Source: Drosophila persimilis
Lineage: Eukaryota > Arthropoda > Insecta > Diptera > Drosophilidae
Length of the DNA stretch: 64,000 nucleotides
Direction: 5' to 3'
Assembly: GCF_003286085.1 (NCBI RefSeq)
Contig: NW_020825322.1
Location: 682,001-746,000, forward strand
A model generated the notes under the pieces. The model saw only the letters and a list, made by a program, of their open reading frames with translations. It did not search any database and was not told where the DNA came from. Below, piece by piece: positions 25,269 through 35,600 of the stretch. The first letter of the stretch is position 1; every line of letters begins with the position of its first letter. A program made the translations under genes and the position numbers.

Positions 25269-25421
25269 CTAATTCCTATTTGAACAACTGCTAAACGCAG
25301 TTCTCGTTCTCGTAGAACGGCGAAGGAGGGACTTGGCTGTACAGCGTGCACTGAGCGCAAAAGTGCCTAAAATTAAATAAAATACAAAAAATAGCTGAAG
25401 AGCCGCAATCCTCAATGGCAT
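25269..25421 (-). CDS. Possible 50-residue basic secreted peptide
   Basis: This is a tentative short ORF. It would encode a signal peptide (about residues 1–25, MPLRIAALQLFFVFYLILG and ending ALSA) followed by a 25-residue basic tail with two Cys (RCTAKSLLRRSTRTRT and a later SSC). The tail resembles a cationic peptide in charge only. It lies on the same strand between the two VADY…PWWF genes. Against it: the hydrophobic core comes from a T-rich stretch that is hydrophobic in several frames, a longer overlapping frame covers the same bases, and that stretch could instead be an intron 3' end (TTTAATTTTAG). No convincing TATA was found. Confidence 0.3.
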   Translation of the reverse strand: MPLRIAALQLFFVFYLILGTFALSARCTAKSLLRRSTRTRTAFSSCSNRN

Positions 25422-25439
25422 TCCTAGGCATATGTTCGC

Positions 25440-26800
25440 ATTGATTTCGAAGTGAACCCTGGAGATCAGAGAGCATTCTATCCTTAATCGAATGCATTAT
25501 TTTTGATCCCATTTGAAGTATTTATTATGCATGGTTTTTTTCTCTCTCAGTGTAACGCTGGTGCTGGGTGGATGGGTACGACTGAGCTAAGCGATTGACC
25601 TTGCCACGGCCACGCTCTGCTTCCTACCCATTTGACGACAGCCAAAATGCAACAACCCAACGGAACCGAGCACTGCAAATGGTAATAGTATTGCCTGGCT
25701 AAACTCCAACGCTGGCTAAACCCACTTAACAATTGGCCAATTGCTAATCGGAAATTTGAACGAATTTGATAGACACAAAGCCCTGAGTTCCGCTTTGGCT
25801 TGCTCTTAATTTGTTTGTACTTTTGGGGTGATTACGTATACGCCCCGGTGTCAAGGTTGACAATGATTCGGCCCAAAATGTAGAGCTAGCTGCTTTGCTT
25901 TTTCAATTCAAATCGATCGCAGTGGGAAATGCCGCGAATTGCAAATTGGCAAACAGCAACCGAATGACTGACTGACTGACTGACCCGACCCGACCACACC
26001 CCATCTTGGCCCTCTGCCCACAAGGCTGGACAGTGGCCAAGCAACGATCCCGTTACCATTGCTGCCGTACCATTATTTCCGAGCCGGTATTCATCCACCA
26101 ATCAATCAATGCTAACATTTCACTTTGCGATCAATTCGAATCGAATCGAATCGGATCGAATCAAAGCAAACAAATTGAAACACACCGCAGAGCAACAACG
26201 GAGGCGGGCCAACGCAACCGCAACCGCAACCGCAACCCCAGCCAAAACCGCAATCGCAGGTCATTTCCCAAGTTCCGATCGGAACCGGTTGTTCACCACG
26301 GATCTGTCTTCAGAATTTCAGGTTAGCTGAACACCTGATCGGCCCAGTGCTTAAAGTGCTGAAAAGTTTTCTGTCCAGGTTGCTGGTTGCTGTCTTGGCA
26401 ACACAGAAGCTCAGATGCGGGAGCGAGTCTCACAGCGAAGGCAGCAACCAAATGGAGCGGCGCTCAAGTAATTGTCGAATGCCTCGCAAGTGTCGTTGCG
26501 TCATTAGTAGATATTTGAACGTAATATTTTTGGCTTGTAGAATGTGCATAGATGTAGATAAAGTGTCAGAGTTAATTCTAAACTCGAGGGACTCGATTGA
26601 TTTCTAAGAAACGAATCATGAAGTAGATCTAAGAAAATCATATATTAATGTACAAAATGTAGTGCAGGCCTGTAGCAAACAGGAAGATTTCCATTTGGGA
26701 ATAAGAGATAGGCTTATCTTGTATTACTACCTGAGCAGTACTTAGCTTATTAAAAAAAAGACAATTAAATAATACTTTAAGCTAGGGAATCACGGTACTA
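25440..26800. other. Intergenic DNA without a supported gene
   Basis: It contains ATCGA-type repeats near 26145–26165 and CAACCG repeats near 26215. I see no gene. Confidence 0.4.
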
Positions 26801-26818
26801 TTCAAGTTCCATTCCCAA

Positions 26819-27199
26819 TTAGTTGAACCACCAAGGCGCTTCAGATCGTACATAATCAGCGACATCCAGATAGGACGGATTCGGAGCATTCATATTACTT
26901 GTGGAGGTGTACAAGGCGGCAGCACGTCCTGATTGCCCCTCATCTTCGAGCTGCTTGCTATTGCCGCGCCATCTCATTCGCTTGTCGTTGGGTCTCTGCA
27001 GCCGGACTCCGACCTCTGGGCCAGGATTGGGATGGGCCTTGTCTTCTTGACGCTGGCGCTCAGCATCGTTGATGGCCTGCAGAGCACGATTCCATCGTTG
27101 GAGCATGTCTGGGTCTTTGCTGAGAGTCTTGCACTCGGTGGGCGACAGGATAGCCGATACTACGAATACGCTCATAATAATGGTCCACCGAAACTGCAT
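26819..27199 (-). CDS. Secreted protein with C-terminal VADYVR…PWWFN
   Basis: I do not recognise this 126-residue protein by name. A signal peptide covers about residues 1–23 (TIIMSVFVVSAILSPTEC). A basic, Arg/Gln/Asn-rich middle follows (RWNRALQAINDAERQRQ; MRWRGNSKQ), then the C-terminus PSYLDVADYVRSEAPWWFN. The end matches that of the 79-residue protein at 23501–23740 in the order hydrophobic–N/D–VADY–x–R–x3–P–WWF, although the middle parts differ in charge. That pattern suggests an old tandem duplication in which only the signal peptide and the tail stayed constrained. A CATAAAAG box and an initiator-like CATTA give a short 5' UTR of about 25 nt. The gene is single-exon. Function is unknown; a secreted product is the firm inference. 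Confidence 0.8.
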   Translation of the reverse strand: MQFRWTIIMSVFVVSAILSPTECKTLSKDPDMLQRWNRALQAINDAERQRQEDKAHPNPGPEVGVRLQRPNDKRMRWRGNSKQLEDEGQSGRAAALYTSTSNMNAPNPSYLDVADYVRSEAPWWFN

Positions 27200-27223
27200 A
27201 GTGAAACTATTTCCAATATCTAA

Positions 27224-27255
27224 TGCTGCTTGATCCGGTGCCCTCAGCTTTTATG
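27224..27255 (-). promoter_or_regulatory. Core promoter of the 126-residue secreted-protein gene
   Basis: On the minus strand CATAAAAG covers 27255–27248. An initiator-like CATTA has its A near 27224. The spacing of about 30 nt is typical of a TATA promoter. Confidence 0.6.
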
Positions 27256-27259
27256 CGGC

Positions 27260-27740
27260 GATGTTGCTATCGCAAGCAGATACATTTCCATGTGTCTACT
27301 CGGTTCTGTATAGATATAGATATATGTATGTATGTAGGTATATTGCAATGGGTGGCGTGGGAGGCACTACGCTTATGCGGTTCAATGCTGGTTAAGTCTT
27401 GACACCGTTTGCTTCTGTTTAAAGAACCCCCTCCCCTCCCAGACCACTGCCACCAGCTATCGGGCTTCAGACCATGTTATGTAACGCTAGGCAGGTGCCG
27501 ACGCCGACGCTGGGTAAATGTTTTGGTAGTACACAAAGTAGAAATCGAATCGAGAGTGCCAGAGATCGGGGAATCGTTCTATGGGCCAAGGTTATGATCA
27601 ATATAAGCCGCTGATTTTTTTCGATATAAGGAGATGAAAATAAATGGGATAAATGTGGGGAAGGCCGTTTTTAAGAGACTTTCAACATTGGCTCGTATTA
27701 GCTCGGCTAAAATTTAGAAATTTTCATTTGTAAATATATT
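27260..27740. other. Intergenic DNA without a supported gene
   Basis: AT-rich with a TATG/TATA simple run near 27315. No coding feature is seen. Confidence 0.4.
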
Positions 27741-28690
27741 TTTATACCCGGTACTCGAAGAGTCCATATGTCCACATTAACAAACGGGCGATTCCAACCA
27801 GAACTTTGGAGCCGTTATTAAGATCCAAGGCTTAACCGGTATCAGCGGTGTTATGATATGGGGCCAAAACACATCCACCAGACACTGGAAGGTTCGCATG
27901 GGCTTGTCATCAGTCTTTTCATTCATGTAGCTTTTCAGTGAGTTCAAATCGACTTACGCGTGCTCTTTTGCCTGTACGGTTCAACAATGTACTGCTCAAA
28001 AGCCTGACAATAGAGCTTCTTGGGACACTCTGGCGTGATCTTCACGTCGTAGTGGTAGGCCACCCCCAGCATTTTATCCAAGGTAACGTCGAGATAATTG
28101 ACGGATACTTGACCGGGTTCTCCCAAAGTTCCACGCTTCATGGTGCCTGCTGGGAGAGGGACTGACTTTTTGGGACTGACTCGAGCCTTGCCTGGCCTGA
28201 GGGCGCTGGTTCTGGGGATTATCCTGTTTTTGTCATCCTCTCTCCTGTTGCTTGGAGCCAGAAGCGGCGGAGTCAGTGGATGGAGTGGATGGGAGTGTGA
28301 GTGGTCATGGCCGGCGCCGGGCTTCAGCAGGTTGAGAAGGTCTGTTCCGAACACCCGGTGCACCAGCAGCTTGTTGTTGCTGATGTTGTGGCCAAATTAT
28401 GCAGACGCTTCCGTCAAGTCCCACCAAAACTCAATAAAATTATATTGCACTGTTACAAGTGTATTTCGTCCAGCCCCCACTATCAGATCGGATAGTTATT
28501 ATAGCCAGAAGGAATAAATGAACTAGCAGTGGCTTCGATTGCGTAGCGCGTAATATTCTGTCTCTCTCTCTCACACACATTCTGCGTCGTGCAAAGTGTG
28601 TGCCCACTTGTGGAGCGGAGCCAAACTTACTGAGTATCGGGTATAAATGTAGGGACGTGGCTGTAGCGGCTTTCCTGTTCTTCCTGGTGT
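27741..28690 (+). mobile_element. Dispersed Drosophila repeat, split around an Ago2 fragment
   Basis: The left piece (27741–27775) begins TTTATACCCGGTACTCGAAG, a start I know from a repeat common in obscura-group and other Drosophila genomes. The right piece (28448–28690) begins CACTGTTACAAGTGTATTTC and ends near GAGTATCGGGTATAAATGTAG. The copy at 39722–40290 has the same two landmarks in the same order and strand (39725 and 40203), so the two pieces here are probably one element. Between them lie about 670 bp that include an Ago2-like fragment on the opposite strand. The family name is uncertain; it may belong with the SGM/DINE-type elements. Confidence 0.55.
27980..28390 (-). pseudogene. 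Ago2: Argonaute-2 N-terminal fragment (pseudogene)
   Basis: A minus-strand frame (28141 to 27980) reads MKRGTLGEPGQVSVNYLDV and continues through KMLGVAYHYDVKITPECP and KLYCQAFEQYIVE. This aligns with the start of the conserved part of Drosophila AGO2 (GKPGQVGINYLDLDLSKMPSVAYHYDVKI… as I recall it). AGO2 is the siRNA Argonaute acting in antiviral and transposon RNAi. Upstream, a Gln-rich QHQQQQAAGAP-like stretch resembling the AGO2 N-terminus lies in a different frame, implying a frameshift. Two positions that are Arg in AGO2 (PERPKK, FYRQAF) are Cys here, each explained by one C-to-T change. Similarity stops abruptly after about 54 residues, and the PAZ, MID and PIWI domains are absent. It lies between two pieces of a dispersed repeat. 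Obscura-group flies are known for many Ago2 duplicates. Confidence 0.8.
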
Positions 28691-28699
28691 TCCGCCACC

Positions 28700-29460
28700 T
28701 TCACATGCCCAAGGATTCATACCGCTCGCAAACTCCCTAGGGCAAGAAGCACCGATTAGGACTAGAATTTATCAAAGATCAAAACTAAAGAAATTATCAA
28801 GAATAGCACATTTGATGCTCGTACAATTAGTTTTTCTTACGTGGTTTTGTTTTTATTTAATATATAATTAAAAGTCGTTTCTTTATAAATGTATCTCAAA
28901 AAAAATATAATAGATAATGTATCTGCTATGCACGGCATACCCGACGCGACGGATATAGCATTTGGGTGAACCGGCGGCTCGCATCTCAGTTACATTCTCG
29001 GCTTAGTGGTCTACAAGTGGCTTAGATCTCCTCGTTCCTTCCGCTCCCGCTTCTCTTTCTCTCTCTCTCTCTCTCGTTTGGTGACTTCGCGAAGGATCTT
29101 AAATAGTATCTCCGTATTTATCAGTATAGTAATTAGTGTAATGTGTACAAAGCTAATTGAGTCCGTGGAACGGACAAGGGCCGAGGACGCGGACGAGAAA
29201 CTTAAAGAGAACATACGAGTATCGTAAGTGATTCGTAAGAGTTATATTATATATCGCGTATGAAACCACCCAAAAGTAGGACGAGTATTCCATTCAGGAT
29301 TGAGGATTCAGGAAGTGTGAAATGGGGACAGAGGCGAGTGGTTGGAAAAAAAGGCAGAGACTGAGGACTCCCAGGGCAGCGACTAACTCCAGACTTGAGA
29401 GATTGTGCCTCTGGGCTCTGGGTTGAGGGCTGAGGGCTGGTCGTCGTTTATCCCGTCCGG
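28700..29460. other. 3' flank of the CG3777-like gene
   Basis: It probably contains the 3' UTR of the CG3777-like gene. A minus-strand AATAAA at 28857–28852 is about 600 nt past the stop. A CT dinucleotide run lies near 29057–29074. No other gene is seen. Confidence 0.45.
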
Positions 29461-29462
29461 TC

Positions 29463-29689
29463 TTACAGAATTGTGCCGGGCTTGCGCAGCGGCAGGCGAC
29501 GGCGCTGGCCGAGCAGGCCCAGTCCTCGGGCCTGCTGCTTGGTGGTGGTCTCGGCGGCCTCTGTTGTGTCCTGATCCTTGGCGGCACTGTCCGAGCCGGC
29601 CTCTTCGGAGCCGGCGGTCGCCTCCTCCTTGGCCGCCTGCTCTCCGGAGGCACCGTCCGATGATGAGTGCTCCTCCTCAGCGGGAACTT
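29463..29689 (-). CDS. CG3777: CG3777-like coding exon 5
   Basis: Last coding exon, 227 nt, after the acceptor ATTCCTTTCAG. It encodes VPAEEEHSSSDGAS, an acidic Ala/Glu/Ser region, and the basic end GLLGQRRRLPLRKPGTIL. Confidence 0.8.
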
Positions 29690-32600
29690 CTGAAAGGAAT
29701 AACAACAGGAGTGAGTATGGGTTGCGAAGCTCGATATGGGGGGAGCAGTGGACTCGGAACTCCCTACCTGTGGTCGAGGTAGCCGCTGCCGCAGCCGCAC
29801 CGCCCAGGTGCAGACGACGCTTGGCTAGCAGCGGGTTGATTTTGCGGGGCGCCACCGCCGCCGGCGAGGAGGCTGCTCCTGCGCCTGCGGCTGTCTTCGG
29901 CTTGGCCGCATCAGTCTTGTGCAGAGCATTGAGGCGCGGTCGGTTCTTGAGGCGATTAAAGCCGGACACGGGCCCTGCTGTGGCTCCGGCTCCAGCGGCA
30001 TCGCCACCCTCAGTCTTCTCGGCGCCCTCGGTGGCCTCCACGGCCCCCTTGACATCGTTGTGGTGGCTGGTGCTGTCCGCCGCCGAATCCTCGGGGGCGT
30101 CAGCCTTTGGCGCTTCCGTGCTCACTCCGGCCCTGCCGAGCTTGCCACGTGGCAACAGGCGGTTGCCTCCAGCGCGATGCAGATTGAAGCGCGAGGGTCG
30201 CACACTCTCCGCCGGAGCAGCAGCCGGGGCTGCGGCGGCCTTACCTTCCTCCGAGGTGGGGCTATCATCGGCGGGGGATCCGGATCCCTCGCCTGCGGGC
30301 GCCTTGGTGGTGGTGGAGCGGCTGCGTCCTCGGAGTCCAAGACCAGGACGTCCTCGCAGCGTACTGCGGGCTGTGGTGGAGGGCACCGCATCCGGAGAGG
30401 CAGATCCATCGGATGCCTCTTCAGCAGACCTCTCGGTGGTGCTGCTGGTTGTGGAGCCGCGCAGGTTGAAGCGATTGCGTGCTGCAAATAGAGAAGGAGG
30501 AAAAGAATGAGAATTATTCGCCTGATGAGTCTCCCAGTGCTCCCAGTGGGCCGCCGACTCACGTCTGCCGCGTGCGAATCCTGAACTGACGGGCTTCACC
30601 TCCTTGGCGGCCACGACCTCCTCCTCGGCACCAGGTGCAGGGGCGGGGTTCGACTCCGGGCTGGCAGTGGTGCGGGCCCCTGGACGAGAACGACCGCCGA
30701 TTGAGGGACGCGAGAAGCGATCTGTTGAAGCAGAGAAAAATGGGCTCAATATAATAAATTCCTTTGGACTAAGGGAATCCAATGCAGCCCCGATCGATAC
30801 TCACTTCTGCCCGTTTTGGTTGCCTCAGTGGCGGGCGCCTCGGTTGTGCTTGTGGTGCTGGTGGCTCCAGCGCTGGCTCCGGCTCCGCCATCACGCAGCT
30901 TGAAGCGATTCCGTCCGGCCAGTCCGTTCAGTCCGGACCGACGACCGCCGAACAGTGAGGGCGTCACTGTCGTTGTCGTCGTTGTCGTGGTGGTGGTGGT
31001 GGGTGCTTCCGTGGTGGTGGTAGTGGTGGTCGTGGTCGTGCTGCTGGTCGACGAGAGCTCATCCTGGAGCGTCGTCAGGCTGCCGTCGTCCTCGTCGGTG
31101 CTGGCCGTGTCCGGGCTGAGGGTGGTGACATTGGCATCATCCAGCGCCCCGTCGGCGGAGGTGGTCTGCTCGTTGTTGAGGTTCTCGTTGGTGAGGATGG
31201 CGTACAGATCGAGGGCCGCCTTCTCCATTGAGGGCGTCGTCTGCTCGGCCTCATCGGTAATGCCCTCTGGATCCAGGTCCTGCTGCTCCTCCTTCTGCTG
31301 CTGCTTCTTCTGCTCCTCCTGCTTCTTGAGCTCTCTCTCTTTGGCGGCAGCTGCGGCGGCTGCGGCCTGCTCCTGCTCGACGGCAATCACTGGCTTCAGC
31401 TCGTTGTCGCCGTTGCGGGAGCCCTTCTGCTGCTTCTCGTCTGTGTTGAAGGTCTCGCTGTCCACCAGCTCCAGGCTGGGGCGCTTCACGCTGATCTTCT
31501 TCCGCTCGGCGGCCGTCTCCAGCGAGTCCAGGGCGGGCGTCGGAGGCACCTCGATGTTCTTGCCTCGACTGGGGAAGCGCGTGTTCACCGGGAGCCGTTC
31601 CAGCTCGATGTCCTCGGCGGGATCACGATCACTGACGGACGACGACGACCGGCCCTTTGCCTTGCCGCTCTGCAGACTGTTCTCGCTGGGGCTGGCCGGG
31701 GTGCTGCGTTCGATGTTCGTGTAGCGGGTCTTGCCGCGAGTGTCCGGGTCGCCAGCGGACTCCACGACGGCCGGCTTGGCTGGGGCTGCGGCATCATCGT
31801 CCTCCTCATAGTAATAGACGTACTCGTACTCGTAGTCCTGGCCGTTGGGCCCCTTCTTGATCTCGATGCGAGACTTCTTGCTGTTCTCGCTGCCCGCGCC
31901 TTCCAGCGGGAAGTTCTGGTTCACAAAATCGTCGTGTGGATCTACCACCACGTCGTCGTCCAGATTATCGATCTTCTTGGTGGCAGAGGGCTGCGTTGTC
32001 AGCTGTGGGGCTGGTGCCTCTGTGGCCCTCTGAGCCAGCTCCGCCAGGGCCGCCTCCTCTATCTCGCGCCTCACTTCGGCCAGCTCTTCCTCTTCGATGG
32101 CGCGCTTCGCCTCGATGCTCTTCATCACATCCTCGTTGATCAGGGCGCTGAGCACGGGATTCAGCTCGGGCCGCTCCTTGGTGGGCAGCAAGTTCATCGA
32201 GTAGTCGGCGGGGTCGGCGGTGGCCCTCACGCTGATCCGGTGCGCCGTGTGGAAGCCCTCCTCGCTGTGGACCGCTGCCTCCGGGTGCTTGTGCGACGTC
32301 TCAAACGGAACGCTTACTCCCACCGTCTCTGCCCCTGCCACCTGATTCTCGCTGGCTGCGGGTGTCAGTGGCTCTGCGGCTGCGGCAGCGGCGGGATGGT
32401 ATGTCGCCAGCATGGCCAGTCCTAGGCCCAGTATACAGCTGCAAAAGGGAAGAGAAGAGAACGAATAGTGAGTTAAAGAATCCAAATTTTGGAGGAAATG
32501 TATCTCCGACCGCATCATGCCATAAGAGCTCTCGGCAAATAAATAAACATATCTAAACTATCTCAGGATATATTGTCGGAATAGGCAATATCATATGACT

Positions 32601-35600
32601 CCCAAAGGAATTATCGAATAAGCACATGTACATAGCTGCGACAAGAAACCAGGATACCAGGATGTCCAAAACGTGCTAGGGTGCTAGAGAGTGTTTTAAA
32701 AGTCCAGAGCGGTGGAGAAAGGGTTTATGAACCTACAGGTTTTCCATAACCAGAATAGTTAGAGCTTTTCGACTTTATTGACTACTTTATCTATCACTTA
32801 GCTCACTTAGTACTTAGCCTAAGCCCCCCACATCACAGGCTAACCATCAGAAAGAAAATACCCGATAGAGATGGGAGTGAATAAATGAGGTTAGCTAAGA
32901 ATAGAATAGATTAAAAATATGTAGTACAAAAGGGTATTCATAAGCAGCTAACAACAGCTCTTCTAGCTCAATATTAGATTGATTCGATTATTCCTTATTC
33001 CTAATTATAAAAAAAAAGTTCATCCTGATGTATTCGATCTATTATTGGATCTCCAGTTAATGTGACACCTGGCATTTAACTGAGGTATTGAGATCAAGGC
33101 GAGATTCCCATTTCCCAGCTGAGTCAGCGAATGGTTAACCCAATTAAGCCAACGCCAGCTCCAGCTCCAGCTCCAGCTCCAGTTGCAGCTTGAATTTCAT
33201 CCCCACACCCAGGTCGAGCTCCAACTCTATCTGCATCCCCAACTCCAACCGAAACTCCAACTACAGCTGAAGCTCGAGTTAAGTGATCGTTGAGAGCGCG
33301 TGCTCTTAATCAGCGATCATGGCTAGCCGGTTCCAGCTAAAGCTCCAGCTCCAGCTCCAGTTGCTCATTGCTGCTGGCTCATTGTGCTGCCTCATCTGAT
33401 GTGGCGTCGTCTCTAATCTGGCATGAAAAACCTTTCACAATTTCATTAGCCACACCGGCTCAGACATACAGACATTCAAACAGATTGTGAGACACCGGGG
33501 AGACCGGTGGCCGGAGACGAAAGACGGGAGACGGGAGAGTCGATTGCGCATGCGATTTGGTCATGTCTAGCCATGGAACCAGCAGCAGCAGCAGCAGCAG
33601 CAGTGTTGTTGCTGTGCGTCGTTGCTTTTCGATCGTGCAACTCCAACTATCCCCCAACAGCAACAATAGTTCATTGGGCTTTGCGAATCCGCATTGCAAG
33701 CCCAGAAAGAGGGAGACTGGAGAGTGGAGAGCCTGATGCTCAAGGCAAACCGCAAAACGCTCCAAATTGATCACCGTTCCAGCGAGTCGATAGGGAAACT
33801 CGAGCCAGGAATCATATGGAACCCGGACAGGTTTCCACAACAAAAGGTGTTAACACATTTCAATATCTGGCCTGGCATGCCCAGCAATACGCTAAAACCC
33901 GACCAGATCCGAGATCCGAGACCGAGCCCAAGACCAGGCCCCAGACGACAGACAACAGACAACAGACACCAGACACCGGGCCCCTGGTGTTCGATATTCA
34001 CAGTCACAGTCTCTGCAGTCCCAGTCACAGTCCCAGTCGCAGTCCTCAGTCTACAGCAGTTCCCGATCCGATCGCCCAAGACCGTTGCGCTCTTGACGAT
34101 AACTTTTAACATTTTGAATTATGTGCAAGTCGCAAATGTTCAAATCTTATGCCAAGCCGTTCGCTTTTTTCCCCATCGCTTCTCTTCTTATATGCTGTTT
34201 CAGTCGAACAAGTTTTGGGACTGCCACAAGACTGGCAACACCTTGTTGTTGCTGTTGCTGCTGCTGACTCTTGGTGTTGCTGTTGCTGGCTGTAAAGGTA
34301 GACAACTTCAACTTATTTTAATTGCAACAGCTCCAAAACGGGCTGCCCAACAATGGCTATGGCTATGGCTATGGCTGTGGATTCAAGAAAAGTTATAATT
34401 ATGGCCACATCGTGCAAATTGCCAACGGAGCCCCCAACAGCAGTAGCAGCAGCAGCAGCAGCAACAGCAACAGCAACAGAAGCAGTTGCCGTTGATGTTC
34501 CCATTGCCGGTGTGGCTGGCTGGTGTCTTCTCGGACAAGGGTCTGCCACTTTGGCCATGTTATGCATGAAGTGACAATGCGCACATCGCCACACACCACA
34601 TCCATCCGCAATTGCAGCAATACTCGTGAAGACATGAGCAACCACACCAGCCCCAGCAGCAACCACACCACATAAAGATGTCCCAAGGAAGTGGGCTGAA
34701 AAGTCACCCAAGTCTTATTCAATCAAAATAATCCCCCAATCCACAACTGAAGCTGATCTGCGCTAATGCGTCATAAGTTGAAATGTTGGAAGGTTGAAAA
34801 TGAAGCTTATCTTCGGCCCAACTCAGGTGGGAATTCAGGGAGACAGGAAGAGCATTTACTTGACTCGATTTCTTTTTATAATTAGATCCTTTAACTGCAT
34901 CACTTAAAAGATAACTGTAAGCTTCCACAAGGCCGTTTAAAGTTAATTAATTAATTAATTAAATTAAGTTAAGCACTATATTTCAGAATGAGTGACAGAT
35001 CTGTGGGGAGCTATAGAAGCACCAAGAAGAATAGAAGGACAGAGATCATAAAAGCTATATCGTCTCGTATGCTAATTCCGATCAAGAATAGTAGCTACTC
35101 CTCTTCTGATTCTTCTTTAACTTAATATATTTGCCCCATTGTTTAATTCAATTCAGAAATTCAGTTTGTTCCGCTTAAACCTGTTAACAAATCTATCGGT
35201 GATCGTTGATCAGTAATTCCACCGAACTGAGAACTAGCCGTTTCCACTCTTTGACTCATTCAATGTTCAATCGAACCGACTTTGTTAGCTTCAATTAAGA
35301 CGTCCAAGCTTGGTCAGAAATTCGCATTGGTACCTATCTCTGATTCATTGAATGTGCGAAATCAGTTCCAAGAAATGGGTTTCAATCAGGGCAGGCTTGC
35401 CTTGAATTTAATTATCGGTAAGTCCCCTGAACTAAATGCCGAACTATGTTGTAATACTCAAAAAGAAATAATTGGCTCCGCCAGGGGAATCAATGTGAAC
35501 TTTATATAAAATAAAATAAAGCACCACAACTGCTGTTTCTTTTTAGATTTTAGTACCTTCCAAATGAGAATAATATGCGACCCTATAAAGCATATATCTT

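Noticed and set aside
28307..28363. Upstream start for the Ago2-like frame
   Set aside because: The apparent start at 28363 is GTG and the ATG at 28309 is in another frame, so no intact start supports a functional gene.
29578..31724. Long plus-strand frames opposite the CG3777-like gene
   Set aside because: They arise from the low-complexity Ala/Thr/Glu coding on the other strand; the minus-strand model has consistent splice phases.
34313..34711. Minus-strand Ala/Leu-rich frame inside the CG3777-like intron
   Set aside because: It is encoded by CAG and ATGGCT repeats, with no promoter and no ordered domain.
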